Shown: positions 43,743 through 55,410 of the stretch, piece by piece
How the letters are laid out: the number at the start of each line of letters is the position of its first letter
Numbering within the stretch: position 1 is the first letter of the stretch
Assembly (NCBI RefSeq): GCF_004011695.2
Contig: NC_082405.1
Location: 1,798,001 to 1,862,000, forward strand
Direction of reading: 5' to 3'
Origin: Ascochyta rabiei
Lineage: Eukaryota; Ascomycota; Dothideomycetes; Pleosporales; Didymellaceae
DNA: 64,000 bases
The notes under the pieces: generated by a model
The model's input: only the letters and a program-made list of their open reading frames with translations
Databases searched by the model: none
Told to the model about the DNA's origin: nothing
Translations under genes and position numbers: made by a program

Positions 43743-44221
43743 GGCGGGCGACTCTTCTGGGTAAAAGCCGCGTGGGTGGTCACAGTGAAGGTGCTGTGGT
43801 GGGTTGCTTTTCTACAAGGTGCATAACTTTTTTGACTGCACGGACGCGCAAACACAGCCGCGGAAAAGGCGCTAGTCTAGAGCTTGCTGCTGAAGTCACC
43901 TGCGCGAATGCGTGCACAACGACTACTCCACTGCGGCCTTTTCCTTGGGGCGGCGCAGTCCTTGCTCTTCACCTCGTCACTCTGCAGCCAGCGCGGTTTT
44001 CATGTTCATCGCATTGTTGCCAATCATCTGTTGTTGCTATTGCTACTGCTACTACCGCTGCTGCGATTCGACAGCGGCGTGATCGCCAATCACTACCGAA
44101 CCAGACCCCGCAGCAAGGATTCCTACGCTTCGCACCAGCATCCATCGTCCATCGTCCATCGCCAGTCCTCACGGGTAGACGATCACGACTCGAGGCCACT
44201 GCCATCACCAGTGCTCCCACC
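43743..44221. promoter_or_regulatory. Divergent promoter region of RPA135 and ARL8 genes
   Basis: 479 bp between opposite start codons, so both promoters lie here. No clear TATA box. Several TACTGCT/TATTGCTACTGC triplet words near 44037-44070. Confidence 0.5.
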
Positions 44222-45310
44222 ATGGCGAGCATCTTCCGCCGTATCTACGACTGGCTCCTTCGCCTCTTCTGGTGCGTCTGTCTCCTTGCCTTGCGCCTGC
44301 ACATGCGCCAGCCTCGATGCGTGGTGCGCCTCTGACATCTGTCCACTCCTACCAAGCTCAGTCCAAATGAATCGCAACACAATGTTCGAAGACGATCCGA
44401 GATGACTTCTGACTGTCTTCACCATGTAGGGCGACAGAGATGGACATCACCATGATCGGGCTGCAAAATGCTGGCAAGACCTCGTTGTTGAGGGTTCTGG
44501 CGGTGAGTATCTTCCAGATCGGGAAGTGGCCGCGCTACGCCCACCATGTCTCTGCGAACATGTCCGACTGACGAGATGCTGTCTAGGGAGGAGAGTTCAC
44601 TGTTGAGTGCGTCAACACCCGCTCCAGGTTGCGCAAGCAGCAGCAGCATGCCCACCTGCGCTGCTCTGCGCAACGATGAGCTCCATCATCACAGCTGGTC
44701 CAAGCGCTAATGGCCATAGCTCCATCCCTACCGTTGGCTTCAACATGAAGCGCGTTCAGAAAGGCCATGTAACCTTGAAGTGGTGAGTGCTTTCCTGTGT
44801 CGCCTCGGTCACGCAGATCCAGCTCTTGTGGCACCAAGCCGGTTTGAGCCACTCGTCCGGGATGGGATGCAGGCATACTACCCTGCGCTGGGATCATCTG
44901 CTGACCACGTACTATAGTTGGGACCTCGGAGGTCAACCTAGATTTCGCTCTATGTGGGAGAGGTATTGCCGCGGCGTGAACGCCATAGTGTAGGACTCGA
45001 TTGCACGTGTTGGCTCGCTTCCGCTGATCCGTCCAGATTTATCGTCGACTCGGCCGACAAGGGCGCTCTGCCAGTCGCAAGAGAAGAACTGAAGCTGCTC
45101 TTAGAAAAACCCGCCCTGGAAGGCATTCCTCTCCTCGTCCTTGGCAACAAGTCGGATCTGGCTGGCAAGCTCTCGGTCGACGAGCTCATCGATGCGCTGA
45201 ACCTTAAAGAAGTATCGCATCGAGAGGTGAGCTGTTACGGAATCAGCGCCAAAGAAGAGACAAACCTCGACGCTGTGCTGCAGTGGTTGATTGCCCGGGC
45301 CAGCAAATGA
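44222..45310 (+). CDS. ARL8: Arl8-type small GTPase
   Basis: Six exons: 44222-44271, 44430-44502, 44587-44606, 44720-44782, 44918-44989 and 45037-45310; 183 residues, the usual length. The N-terminal amphipathic helix ([21 protein letters not shown] as a start region) has no Gly2, as in Arl8, which is acetylated rather than myristoylated. GTP-binding motifs are GLQNAGKTS (P-loop), IPTVGFNM (switch I), [19 protein letters not shown] (switch II, diagnostic), GNKSDL and the SAK motif as ISAKE. Arl8 sits on lysosome or vacuole membranes and links them to motors and tethers in animals; in filamentous fungi the role is less studied. Exon 3 is only 20 nt. All six exons join in phase with family-consistent protein. 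Confidence 0.95.
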
Positions 45311-47583
45311 GTCGTGGCATGGTCTTCAACGGGTGATAACGTGACTGACGAGAGCTTCCCCACCACGTGCCGGCAGCCCGTCCGGTTCGACATTGTGCTT
45401 TTCGACTTTACGACTTCGACGCGCCTACGTTCACACGAGTTTACGGCCGTCAGCTTCTTACGACATGCTTAATGATTCTTACGACGTGAAAGGAAGACAA
45501 GACAAGCAGATCATACTGCAGGCCAGCAATGGCCATATCGTGTTTCCAAGCTTCAGCATATGTTGTCTCTTTATTCTTGTCCTTCTTACGGCGAGTGTCG
45601 GTTCTCTTTGGGACGGCGGACGGTCGCCAGTACATCTGACTCAGCATGTGGCATTTTCGTTTGTTTTGGTTCGAGCGGCAGTGTAGCGAGCGTGATAAAG
45701 AGACAGATGGTTCGGTCCAGAGCTGGTTCGTACATGTAGCGAAATAGTCGTCGCAACCTTCAAGACTACTTCTCATGGGGTGTCCAGCACTCGGCTTGCA
45801 TTCCACATGGCAAGACCTGCACGTCCCTTGCGAATCGTGACTTGCGCGTGCTCGTGACCTTGTGTTGATATGAAGCGCTCGATGGCAAATTTTGTTCGTA
45901 CTGGCGCAATCGCGTTCATGCTGTTAGCGTCGCAGAGCAGCGCGCAGTCGTGAAGCACGCAAATCCAAGGTCCGGTATCGTGCAAAGCTGACGAAAATGT
46001 TCCTCTCGTGTCGCGGTCGCACAGCAATCGCAGTCGGCCCTTGACCAGGGTATCCGCGTTTGAACGAAGGAACGCAGGAGAACTGCCAGACGCAACAAAA
46101 AATGCGGCAATGACAGAAACGACAGCAACAAGACGGCAGGACAGCAGTTGAAGAGGAGAAAGAGAGCAGAGAGGACACGACCAGCAGCAACAGTATTCTT
46201 TCAGCAGCTTCGCTGGCAGTGGGACCAGCGGGCAACCATGCCATCTACAATTGAACAACTCATCCTGCATTAGCGTAACCAGGAAAATGAAGCCTTGAAC
46301 GCTCTTATTGGCTGTTCTGGCACGGGTAAGTCGCGCATCCCTGTTTTCGCGTACACTGTTGGAATGGTGCTGCGATGCAGTGATGTGGGAACCGCGAAGA
46401 GAGTCAAATGTGAGGGGCCGGTTCCAATGAGGATGCAGTGCCGATGGAATGGGCGGGGATGCAGAGGTGCGGCGAAGTCGATGAGGCTGGTGCATCAGCG
46501 CCTTGTGGGTGCTGTGGGGTAACGGTGCTGCAGTGCCACGGGTCCTGCAGCGATCTCATACACAGAGAGAGGACGTATCCGGTGCACACGGCATCTTGGA
46601 CGCAATGCGGTTCCTGTCGAACTTGAGAATGAGCAAACGCACATGTCTCAATCGAAAGCGTTGGCTTGGTCTCCGGCTGTGCTGCAGAGGGAGCTTGGGG
46701 GCGTGCAGAGTCAGAGTCAATGTCACGACATTCGCCTCGCCAAATTCCACGGATCTTGGACGGATTGCCGCCAACCTCTCGCATGGCAGAATGCAGGAAT
46801 AGCCGGCTATGCACCCAGTCCTCAATTCTCAAAAGGAGACATTCAGTCAGATTTGATCTGCATGCTGAAGTTGGATAAGGCATCTCAAGCCTTCAGCGAT
46901 TTCAAATTGAATTTGTAGAGCACTCATGATCTCGCTAAAAGCCTGCTTCAGGTGCTGCCGTTGAGACATTGTGACCGGCTTTTGCGCGAGAGCAAACTCA
47001 CCGGTGCGTGTCGTGCGAATACGACACGAGAGATCGAAGCTTCGACAATGATCCACCTGCTTTGATATCTCTCCACATCCATCTGGAGACCATGCCACCG
47101 CACGCCCTGCAGAGCATCAGCAGATCAGCAGCTCAAGTCGAGCTCGTTTCCGCAGCGAATCACAGCGCTCGTGTATTCGTCATCGCCAGCCGCAGCACGC
47201 TCCGTCTGAGCCGAGCTAGCAACCTCCGCCAAGTGCACAGCCGCACCGATCTTCGAGAGGCGGGCCTGTTCAAGCATTTAGACTTCGTCATGTCCAGTTG
47301 GGTAGCTCCTACCCGCGGACCACCCACTTGCAACGCCCTCTCACAGCTCCCCAAAACACATCTAGTTTTGACCGGATAGACGGCCAAGTAGGCGCAAAGA
47401 TGCCAGCCTTGGTCTCTCGGCAATGGATTGATGATGAGTACGTTATCCCAATTGTGGCTTTGCAGTTCCTTGACTCGTTGCTTTATAACCTGGACGTGCA
47501 CCCCAGCTTTCTGCGAACGGCTGCTGCAGACGTCATCCGTCACACAAGACATCTTCACCTATTTCTGCCTGTATCCTCTCATC
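45311..47583. other. Gene-poor region between ARL8 and the Rcr-like gene
   Basis: 2.27 kb. The longest open frame (240 codons on the minus strand, 45773-46495) has no domain, an odd Cys/Ser/Leu mix and no conserved-looking block, so I do not call it. The right end (47400-47580) should hold the Rcr-like promoter. Confidence 0.5.
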
Positions 47584-48163
47584 ATGCTCTCTACATCACC
47601 AACAACCGCTCGACTGTTGCTGTTCGCAGCCTTGTCAACACAAATCACTAACGCTATGGCTCAATCAAGATGCTACTATGATCGCTACAATGTGCGTCGG
47701 TGTTATCCCCAGTCCGCATGGAATTCTTGGGTCCGATGGGTTGTTCTCGCAGTCGTCGTAGGTGGCTTCCTGCTGCTCTTCTTCCTCTGCAGGTATGTTT
47801 GCTCCCGCAAAGCTCTCACAGAGCTCAATCCCTTACGAACAGTCACTTACATCATACAGCTGCATTACCGCTCGTCGCAGGCGTAAGGCCGGCCGTACGC
47901 CTTTCTATGGCACTGGCTGGGCCGCTCGACCAGGAAACAGCAACGCGCAACCCTACTACAACAACCAAACCCAGGCACCCGCTCCCCCATACTCTGCTGC
48001 AACGAATAACAACAACGGCTACTACGGTGGTGGCGCCAACCAGAGCTACTACGGACAGCAGAACGGCGTCGAGCTTCAGAGTCCGCAGCCCACGTACGGT
48101 GGCAACCAGCAATATGCTCCGCCTCCAGGCCCGCCACCGGGCAAGGATGGCATGATTCGATAA
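47584..48163 (+). CDS. Single-pass membrane protein, Rcr-like
   Basis: Two exons, 47584-47792 and 47860-48163, with a 67-bp intron reading FFLCS|CITARRR; 170 residues. A hydrophobic start (residues 1-25) resembles a signal peptide. A short Cys/Tyr-containing outer segment (CYYDRYNVRRCYP) comes next, then one membrane helix (WVVLAVVVGGFLLLFFLC) with an Arg/Lys stop (ARRRRKAGR). The long cytosolic tail is rich in Asn, Gln, Tyr, Gly and Pro (YYNNQTQAPAPPY, GGNQQYAPPPGPPPG). This layout fits the fungal Rcr family, which links to Rsp5 and affects chitin deposition and plasma-membrane protein turnover. A strict PPxY is not present (APPYS is closest). The family call is tentative. Earlier in-frame ATGs at 47428 give an unlikely extension. 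Confidence 0.65.
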
Positions 48164-48788
48164 AACTAGTTCAGTCCACAAGCACTGAACCACGCTCGAT
48201 GCGCATACTTGCACCGAAGCAGGTGAACGCTGACTACGACTGATATGGACGGCGTTTCTTAACTGGGCTTTTATTCAACGATGGGGGGAACTGGCACGCA
48301 GATTCGATTACAAAGGATACCTATTTGCTTAATGTATTTTCACTTGTACTCTACTGCTCTCATGTGAGCTGCACCATTGGTAGTTATTGAAATTACAAAT
48401 GGTTACATCTTCATTCGCACACAGCAAAGTTGTCATCACGTCAATGTTCGCTTCTCAGCAACGCAGTGTCATGCTGCAAGAAAAGCTGACTATGAACATC
48501 CCAATTCTCTGAATGCTTGGAGCTAGCCGAACTGGCTGTGTTGAATGGTTGATGGGATAGATGGAAAACTTAGTGCGCTCTTTGCATATAACTGACAGCT
48601 GCCTAAACCGCAGTGAAGACCTCCAGACTGTGTTGCAAAAGTTCGGAGCAGCTGCCGTCTTCCGTTTTCTTCATCAACATGAGAGAGCAGTCTGCCTATG
48701 TATTATACATTACACCAGCACACATCCTTGCCGGGACTCAACCAACGGCCGTCCCCATCCCTTCTGCACAGTCGCAACACTGCACGAC
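48164..48788. other. Convergent 3' region, Rcr-like and DENND6-like genes
   Basis: 625 bp, moderately AT-rich, no gene or repeat seen. Confidence 0.6.
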
Positions 48789-50514
48789 TCAGCTGCTCTT
48801 GACGCCCAACGGAGCAGCCCCCAACAACCCCGCACTGGCTTCGTTCTCCAGACCGATCTTCATGTCCAACCAACTGTAGAAGTTCTCACTCCCGCAAAAC
48901 GCCGCGTACAGCCCGTCTCTGCTGCGGTGTCTCTGGATGGGTCCCTGGCCCCTCAGCTTGACACTCGTCCCGTGTTTGGCTACACTAGCTAGGAACTCTG
49001 AGATGGAGAAGCTCGCATACCGCTGATGCCCGCCGGGAGACACGACGTTGGAGGTAGCGAGGTAGCGGTTGATTGGCGCGATGAACTGCGCAGTAAGTTC
49101 TGCGAAGTGGCGGCGGATCAGGGGCCCGAGCGAACAGGTCTGGTCGCCGAGTTTGAGGACGGATTCGATCTGGTTGATGACGGCCGAGTCGGATTTCAGG
49201 AAGCGCTTGCTGGGCGTGTGGACTTCTATGCCGCCGCCGGGAAGGTCGAGGAGCACGTTGCGGCTGGACTTATGGTGCAGGGAGTGGTGGCGACGTGTGG
49301 GTACGGGGCCGTCGAAGTTCTGTAAGTATAGTATGTGTGGTCTCATGCCTTGGGTCTTCTCTGCCGCAGCGACAATGCGTTTCAGTAGGAAGGGGTTAGT
49401 GATGCCGATTATGAAGGGGCGCGGTGTTCCGCCGTCAATGCCGATGCTAGAAAAGTCTGCTTGCATGGTCATGTATGGCTTTACGACACCAGCGTAAGGG
49501 ACGGGCTTGATGATGTCGAGAAGCGAGGAAACGGACTCGCTGGCTAGTTGGGGAGATTTGGCGACGACAATGACAGACTCGCAGAGGACGAGCTTTTCGT
49601 AAAGTACGTACAGGTCGGTAATACAGGGCATGAAATTCATGATGGTGTCCCAAGAACCAACCGGCTCATAGGCGTAGATGGACGGGTGAGGATCGGCGAC
49701 CAAGGGCGTCGGACCTGCAAGTCCTTGTAGAGGGAAGGAAGGATGAGGTGCAATATCTAACGTCAAGACGCGGCCCAAGAACGGCAGCTCGTGGCGGCCG
49801 ATGGATGGGGGCGACCAGTTGTTCATCTGCGCATGAGCTCCTTCCAGAGTGGTTGGGTCACTGATGACTCCAGACTCGGTCATGACTTGTACGATTCTGT
49901 TGTTGAATGACGTAAAGTTGTGATGGGACACCAAGACAAGCGTTCTTTGATTGAAGCTTCTCTTCATAGTATCATCAAACTCTTGGCGGAACACACATGA
50001 TGCAAAGAGCAGGTCGGCACTGCCATGTGGAGTGTTTGGTGAGTTCAGCTTGATGTCAGGCGAGTTATTGGTGACGGTAAAGTTGAACGCTAGATCCTCA
50101 GCTGTCTCGGTGTTTTGTTGCTCTGGAAAGCTATGTCGCAATTAGCTGCGAATAATACAAAACGCTCGGGAGACGATTTTACCTGTTGAAGCATATGGCG
50201 GTCAGATCTGCTGTGCTGAAAGCAGCTGTAGGTGGGTACAAGATCTCGATTTCTGGTCTTCGACAGTCAGGCTCCATGTCTCTAAGGGGGCTGGTCTATC
50301 CTTACCTACCCTACATCGACGTTGAAGTTGCAGACGATACTGTTGACGTTAGTCATGCACCAGGATTATGAGCTGCACTCAAGTGCAAGAACACGACTTA
50401 CAATGCTACAGCCCAGTGGGAAAAGCCGTTGGGCAAATTCAACTTTGGTTCCATGAGATGGTCTGGCAAAGGTTTCCTGCGGAGATGCTGGAGCTTGGTC
50501 TTGAACTTCTCCAT
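48789..50514 (-). CDS. DENND6-like (FAM116) DENN-domain protein
   Basis: Four exons, 50402-50514, 50310-50339, 50183-50257 and 48789-50130, with introns of 62, 52 and 52 bp, give 519 residues. The upstream DENN strand reads VCNFNVDVG|PEIEILYPP, then LTAICFNS|FPEQQ. The central part has TLVLVSHHNFTSFNNRIVQ, EKLVLCESVIVVAKSP, PYAGVVKPYMTMQ and IIGITNPFLLKRI. The C-terminus has LIRRHFAELTAQFIAPINRY and FLASVAKHG. Order and motifs match DENND6/FAM116 throughout. The animal protein is a GEF for Rab14 in endosomal recycling; the fungal substrate Rab is not known to me. Exon 2 is 30 nt. For intron 2 I chose the acceptor with a CTGAC branch point; a nearer AG would leave an implausible 28-bp intron. 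Confidence 0.85.
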
Positions 50515-50970
50515 ATTGGCCAAGTGAGACACCTGACGGCAGCAGGTGAATGATGGAGCACCAGTAGGGTATAGCGCTTAGGCCGTGTCGACGAGTGAGG
50601 GCGAGGGAGAGCTAGAAGAGACTTGGCTGAGTGAGGAGTCGGCTGCTATTAGGCGTCATGGCGCACAGCAGGATCAGGCGCCGCTCTCGATGATCCCAAA
50701 AGTGTGCTCTGGAAAGAGACGAGACAAGACGTGAGTGTGTTGGCTTTGAGCGTCCCGCGTTGGCGGCAGGGATGGCTTTCCAGCGGTGCTATGACGTCCC
50801 CGCATGGCTGGACTCTGGCACTGTTGGTTGAAGCATGCATGCACTTCGACGCGACAACGACCGCAACTGCCACGACCATTGCACCCATTCTGCACCCGCC
50901 CTCCCCGCGTCTCAGACTAAGATGAGCCCATAGCTGCACCATGTAAAGGCAGCCGCCGCGATCTATCAAT
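50515..50970. promoter_or_regulatory. Divergent promoter region of DENND6-like and VAC14 genes
   Basis: 456 bp between opposite start codons. No TATA box or repeat stands out. Confidence 0.5.
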
Positions 50971-53900
50971 ATGGACCCCAATATCACCAAAGCGCTTAAC
51001 GATAAGCTCTACGACAAGCGCAAAAGTGGCGCACTCGAGCTCGAGGGCCTCATTCGAGATGCTCTCGTTGCGCAGGACCACGACAGAATAGCCAAGATTG
51101 TGCACGAGCTCTGCCACCACTATGCGTACGCTGTTCACCAGCCTCACGCCCGCAATGGCGGTCTCATCGGCCTTGCCGCAGCTTCGATAGCACTGGGACC
51201 CGTGTGTACAGCCCTGCACCAGCCATGACGCTCTGCTCACACGACCACAGGAAGTTGCCCGCTACCTTGAAGAGATTGTGCCGCCCGTCCTCGCCTGTTT
51301 CTCCGATTCAGATGCCCGCGTTAGGTACTATGCGTGCGAGAGCATGTACAATATTGCAAAGGTTGCAAAGGGCGAGATACTCGTCTACTTTAACCAGGTC
51401 TTTGACGCTCTGTGCAAGGTCAGCGCTCCGGCAAAGCATCAGACTGTGGAATGCTGACACAGGCCATGTAGCTTGCGGCCGACTCGGAGCTGTCCGTCAA
51501 GAATGGAGCTGAGCTCCTCGATCGCCTAGTCAAGGACATTGTGTCCGAGTCCGCAGCTTCATACATATCCGTCCTACACCATTCAGACGAACCGCTAGGT
51601 CACCCTGATGAGTCACCAGAACACCCTCCGTCTGAGGTAGAGACTGCTTTCAACCTTGAACGCTTCTTGCCCCTCCTCGAGGAGAGGATAAACGTCATCA
51701 ACCCATTCACACGCTCCTTTCTCGTTGCGTGGGTCACGTTGCTTGATTCCATACCAGACCTAGAACTCATTGCTCACTTGCCCCGCTTTCTCGGTGGCCT
51801 CTTCAAATTTCTCAGCGATTCAAACCAAGATGTATACACCATGACGCAGGTTGCGCTAGAAAGGTTTCTCAACGAGATCAGGAAAATTGCAAGAATCAAG
51901 AAAGGCATAGCAGAGAGCAAGAAGAGCCAGAGCAAAGACGGTCGAAGACAATCCACATCGTCAAGCGCTTGCAGCGATGTTGGAGATGAGAGTGAGGTTG
52001 CTGAAAACACACCCCTGGAGCATCGGACATCTGTTGACGAAGGCGACCAAGTTAGCGGAGAGAGTGGTTCACTGTCTGGCGATAGCGGGAAATCTGTCAA
52101 TGGAGACGGTGACTGGATTCCAGGGCAAGATGTGCACGTCGACCACCCCAAGATCCTTGAGATTCTCGTGGGCTTCTTGAGCTCACCATCGGGTGAGATG
52201 CACCCATCGCCCTTGACTCGACCAACGCTAACAACGGTAGACATGGAAGAAGAGCAAACAGAGATACTCCTTACCGCCCTCCGTTGGATCGACGCCTTCT
52301 TCGAGATCTGTCCCGAGGATATCATGCCATTTGTCCCAAGCCTGCTCTCTCACGTGCTGCCACGCATGTCGCACGATGCCGATAACGTCCGTCAAGCGGC
52401 CATCAGGGTCAACGCTTCGTTGATGGACTACATAATGTCACTCTCCGAAGACCGCCAATCGAACGGCAATGTGAACGACAAAATACAGCTACCCCCATCG
52501 CTCTCTGAGCTGGGTAAAGAGCTTACAGGCGCCCAGCGGCGAGACTCCAACCTCTCGAGCAGGCTCCTCAAGGCAGTGATTCGTGACCAGGCGTCAGAAG
52601 GCAAGGCAGGCACACAGTCTCCCACGCCAGGAGATGACCGAGGCCCATCACCACGGCCAGTTCCTGAGCTGGACTATCAAGCTGCTGTCAGCGCGCTCAC
52701 CTTGCAGTTTTTGAACGAGCACGAAGCTACACGGGTCGCAGCTATTGCGTGGCTTATCATGCTGCACAGAATGGCACCTGGCAGGGTCGGTGACCACCGC
52801 GAAGTCTCTACCTCGTATGCTAATCTCCCTCCAGATACTCACAGTCGATGATGGGACTTTCCCCGCACTGCTGAAGACGCTCTCCGATCCATCCGACGCC
52901 GTCGTTACACGCGACTTGCTGTTGCTTTCGCAGATTTCCATGCACAGCGACGATAGCTACTTCACGTCTTTTATGGTTAATCTCCTAAAGTTGTTTTGTA
53001 CCGATCGAAGACTGCTGGAGACGCGAGGCAATCTCATCATCAGACAGCTGTGCCTTACCCTGAGCGCTGAGAAGATCTACCGCACCATGGCGGACTGTAT
53101 TGTCAAAGATGAGGATGTCGAGTTCGCGAGCATAATGGTTCAAAACCTCAACAACAACCTCATCACAGCGCCTGAGCTTGCTGATCTCAGAAGGCGATTA
53201 CGAAATTTGGACAACAAGGTACGCATGAAAGGTTGCAGTTTGTTGATTGAGAATGGATGATGCTGACGTGGTCCAGGATGGACAGTCGTTCTTCGTTACG
53301 CTATTCAAGGCTTGGTGCCACAATGCCGTAGCCACCTTCTCGCTCTGTCTCCTTGCCCAAGCCTACGAGCAGGCGTACCACCTGCTGCAAGTGTTGTACG
53401 TCTGCAACGTCTACTCGTGTACACAAGCCAAGCTGACCGCCGAAGTGCCGATCTCGAGATGACGGTGAATACGCTGATCCAAATCGACAAGCTCGTGCAA
53501 CTGCTGGAGTCGCCCGTGTTTACGTGTGAGTTGGCGAGATGGGAGGGGTGGGTATGGTTTGGCTAATGGATGGGACAGACCTCCGTATCCAGCTTCTCGA
53601 GCCGGAGAAGTACCCGCACCTGTACAAGTGCTTGTACGGGCTCCTCATGCTGCTCCCACAGTCATCTGCGTTTGCGGCACTGAAGAACCGGCTCAACAGC
53701 GTGTCTGCTATTGGCTACCTGCACATTGCTCCACGCACGTATGTACCCCAATCCAACACCCTGAACCATTTGAGACAAAAGAGCTCAGAAGTCGGTACAT
53801 CCAGCGCACCACAAGGGCCGTCGGCGTCGGGCTTCGAGCGACCCAACCGACTCAAGGCGCGGGAGGAAGGCAGCGTCAAGTGGGCCGAGCTCCTCGACCG

Positions 53901-54180
53901 GTTCAAGGCGACGCAGGAGAAGGCGAGGCGGACTCAGCAGCACGCGACCATGGGCGAAGATGTGCCCGTTGGCCTCGAGACGGTGCAGGAGAAGGAAGCC
54001 AAGGGCCCGGCACCTGTGCCAGCCAAGAACGCCAGCTTGCGACCCAACTCGCCAGCCGGGGCGATGAGGCCGCCCGTTACGGGTGGGGCAGCGAACGCGG
54101 CGCAAGGTCATAAAGCCAGGTCTAGTCTGAGCAACCTTGGACGGTTCGCAGGAGGGGTAGCTGGACGGAAGAAGAAGTAG
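50971..54180 (+). CDS. VAC14: Vac14, scaffold of the PI(3,5)P2 kinase complex
   Basis: Seven exons: 50971-51201, 51251-51418, 51472-52785, 52835-53218, 53277-53395, 53446-53525 and 53579-54180; 965 residues. Introns are 49-58 bp and every junction is in phase. The N-terminal HEAT repeats carry the family signature ([62 protein letters not shown]). The C-terminal Fab1/Fig4-binding half has [30 protein letters not shown] and [15 protein letters not shown]. Vac14 holds the Fab1 kinase and Fig4 phosphatase on the vacuole and endosomes. A Ser/Glu-rich insert interrupts the HEAT array near residues 270-370. A GTATGT at 53739 could open a 36-nt in-frame intron; I kept it as coding because introns that short are improbable. 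Confidence 0.95.
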
Positions 54181-54330
54181 CGTGGAGAGCGTGGAGAGCG
54201 TGGAGAGCATGGAGGTGCGTGGACAAAGTAGGGTTGTGATTTCAAGCTCGGCGCATCGGGCATACGAGAAGCATTGCGGGAGTCTCTTGTTGGGCACAGG
54301 CGGCGTTTGCTCGATTCATTTCATCCTGGT

Positions 54331-55155
54331 TCAGCGGTGTTTGCCCTTTCTGTACCTCGGTCCGTCGTCTGGTTTCTCCTTGGATGTAGACAGGACAGCT
54401 TCTTCGCCGTGGCCATCGCGGTGCAAGACCCAGCTTGCCACCATCTCCTTGATCTCAGGCTTCTTCTTCTCTGCCAGCTTGGCTTCCTGCACCTTCCTGA
54501 CGTATCCGCTGTAGACGACGACCTCTGCGACGGCGACAGCCAGCGCGCTCACCATGGACAGGCCCAGGCGCTTCCCGACGGACCAGCGGCGCGCCGCTAC
54601 CCAGACGAAGACAGCGACGCAGACGACGGAGACGAGGACGTTGATGATGAGGATGATCTGGCGGTGGACTTCTTCGTAGGACACGTCGTCCACCTCGTCC
54701 ACCTCGTCCACGCCGATGCTGAAGGGGTCGGGCAGGTGGGCGCGGCTGGCGGGGAAGCGCTGGCTGAAGGTCTCGCGCGTCGGCGGCGGGTGGAGCATGC
54801 GTTGGTAGGCGCGAGCCTCCTCTTGAGCGCGCAGGCGGGCCATGAGGGCGAGGTAGGCGGGCGTCTGCTGCTTCCTGGGCGGCGGCGGAGCGACGTAGAC
54901 GGCCGTGTTGCGCACGAGGGCGTCGAGGGCGGTCGGGGCCCGGCGGCCTTGCTCGGCGCGGTCGGTGTCGCAGGGCAGCTGGTGGGAGAGCTTGGACAGG
55001 GCGAGCAGCTGGCGGTGCGAGATTGGGTTTCCCGGGACCGGCGAGGCGAGCGTGGGGTCGCCTGGGGTCTGCAGCCGAGCGTGTTCCGAGGGGGAGAGCT
55101 GCTCAGCGCGTGAGAGCGCGCGGACGATGGCGGGCGTCATGGTGAGGAGGACCAT
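54331..55155 (-). CDS. VMA12: V-ATPase ER assembly factor Vma12
   Basis: A single exon of 274 residues from the chosen ATG (MVLLTMTPAIVRAL); another in-frame ATG lies 21 bases upstream and one 15 bases downstream. Two membrane helices sit near the C-terminus (IILIINVLVSVVCVAVFVW and LSMVSALAVAVAEVVVYSGY), preceded by the family motif SYEEVHRQI and followed by a charged tail with KKKPEIKE. The N-terminal two-thirds is cytosolic, with MARLRAQEEARAYQRML. Vma12 is an ER membrane protein that, with Vma22, assembles the V0 sector of the vacuolar proton pump. The gene is divergent from the polyprenyl synthase gene, about 255 bp apart. Confidence 0.88.
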   Translation of the reverse strand: MVLLTMTPAIVRALSRAEQLSPSEHARLQTPGDPTLASPVPGNPISHRQLLALSKLSHQLPCDTDRAEQGRRAPTALDALVRNTAVYVAPPPPRKQQTPAYLALMARLRAQEEARAYQRMLHPPPTRETFSQRFPASRAHLPDPFSIGVDEVDEVDDVSYEEVHRQIILIINVLVSVVCVAVFVWVAARRWSVGKRLGLSMVSALAVAVAEVVVYSGYVRKVQEAKLAEKKKPEIKEMVASWVLHRDGHGEEAVLSTSKEKPDDGPRYRKGKHR

Positions 55156-55410
55156 GGCTGTGGCGGTGCATGGCAAGTGTCGGTCCAGGTTGACGTGTTG
55201 GGTGTTGGGTGAAGGGAAGAAGGCAGCTGTCAGACGGGTCGTCGGGGTGGGTGCACTGACCCGTCCAGCTCGTCAAGTCATGACGATGGTTTCGACCTGG
55301 GCCGAAAACTTGCCCAGCGCGATATCGAGCCACGCCCTCGCATTCCTCGGGCGCACGTCCACTGCACCTCGGAGATTCCTGTTCTCTCTACTCCAACCCG
55401 GGAAGAATCC

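Noticed and set aside
45773..46495. 240-codon minus-strand frame in the ARL8-Rcr gap
   Set aside because: No recognisable domain, no compositional block, and Cys/Ser/Leu runs typical of non-coding translation. RNA evidence would change my mind.
50282..50309. A 28-bp intron in the DENND6-like gene ending at CTTAG
   Set aside because: Too short for a fungal intron. The next acceptor gives 52 bp, has a CTGAC branch point, and restores the VDVG-PEIEILYPP sequence.
53739..53774. Possible 36-nt intron in VAC14 exon 7 (GTATGT..GAG)
   Set aside because: Below the usual minimum size and in frame either way; kept as coding.
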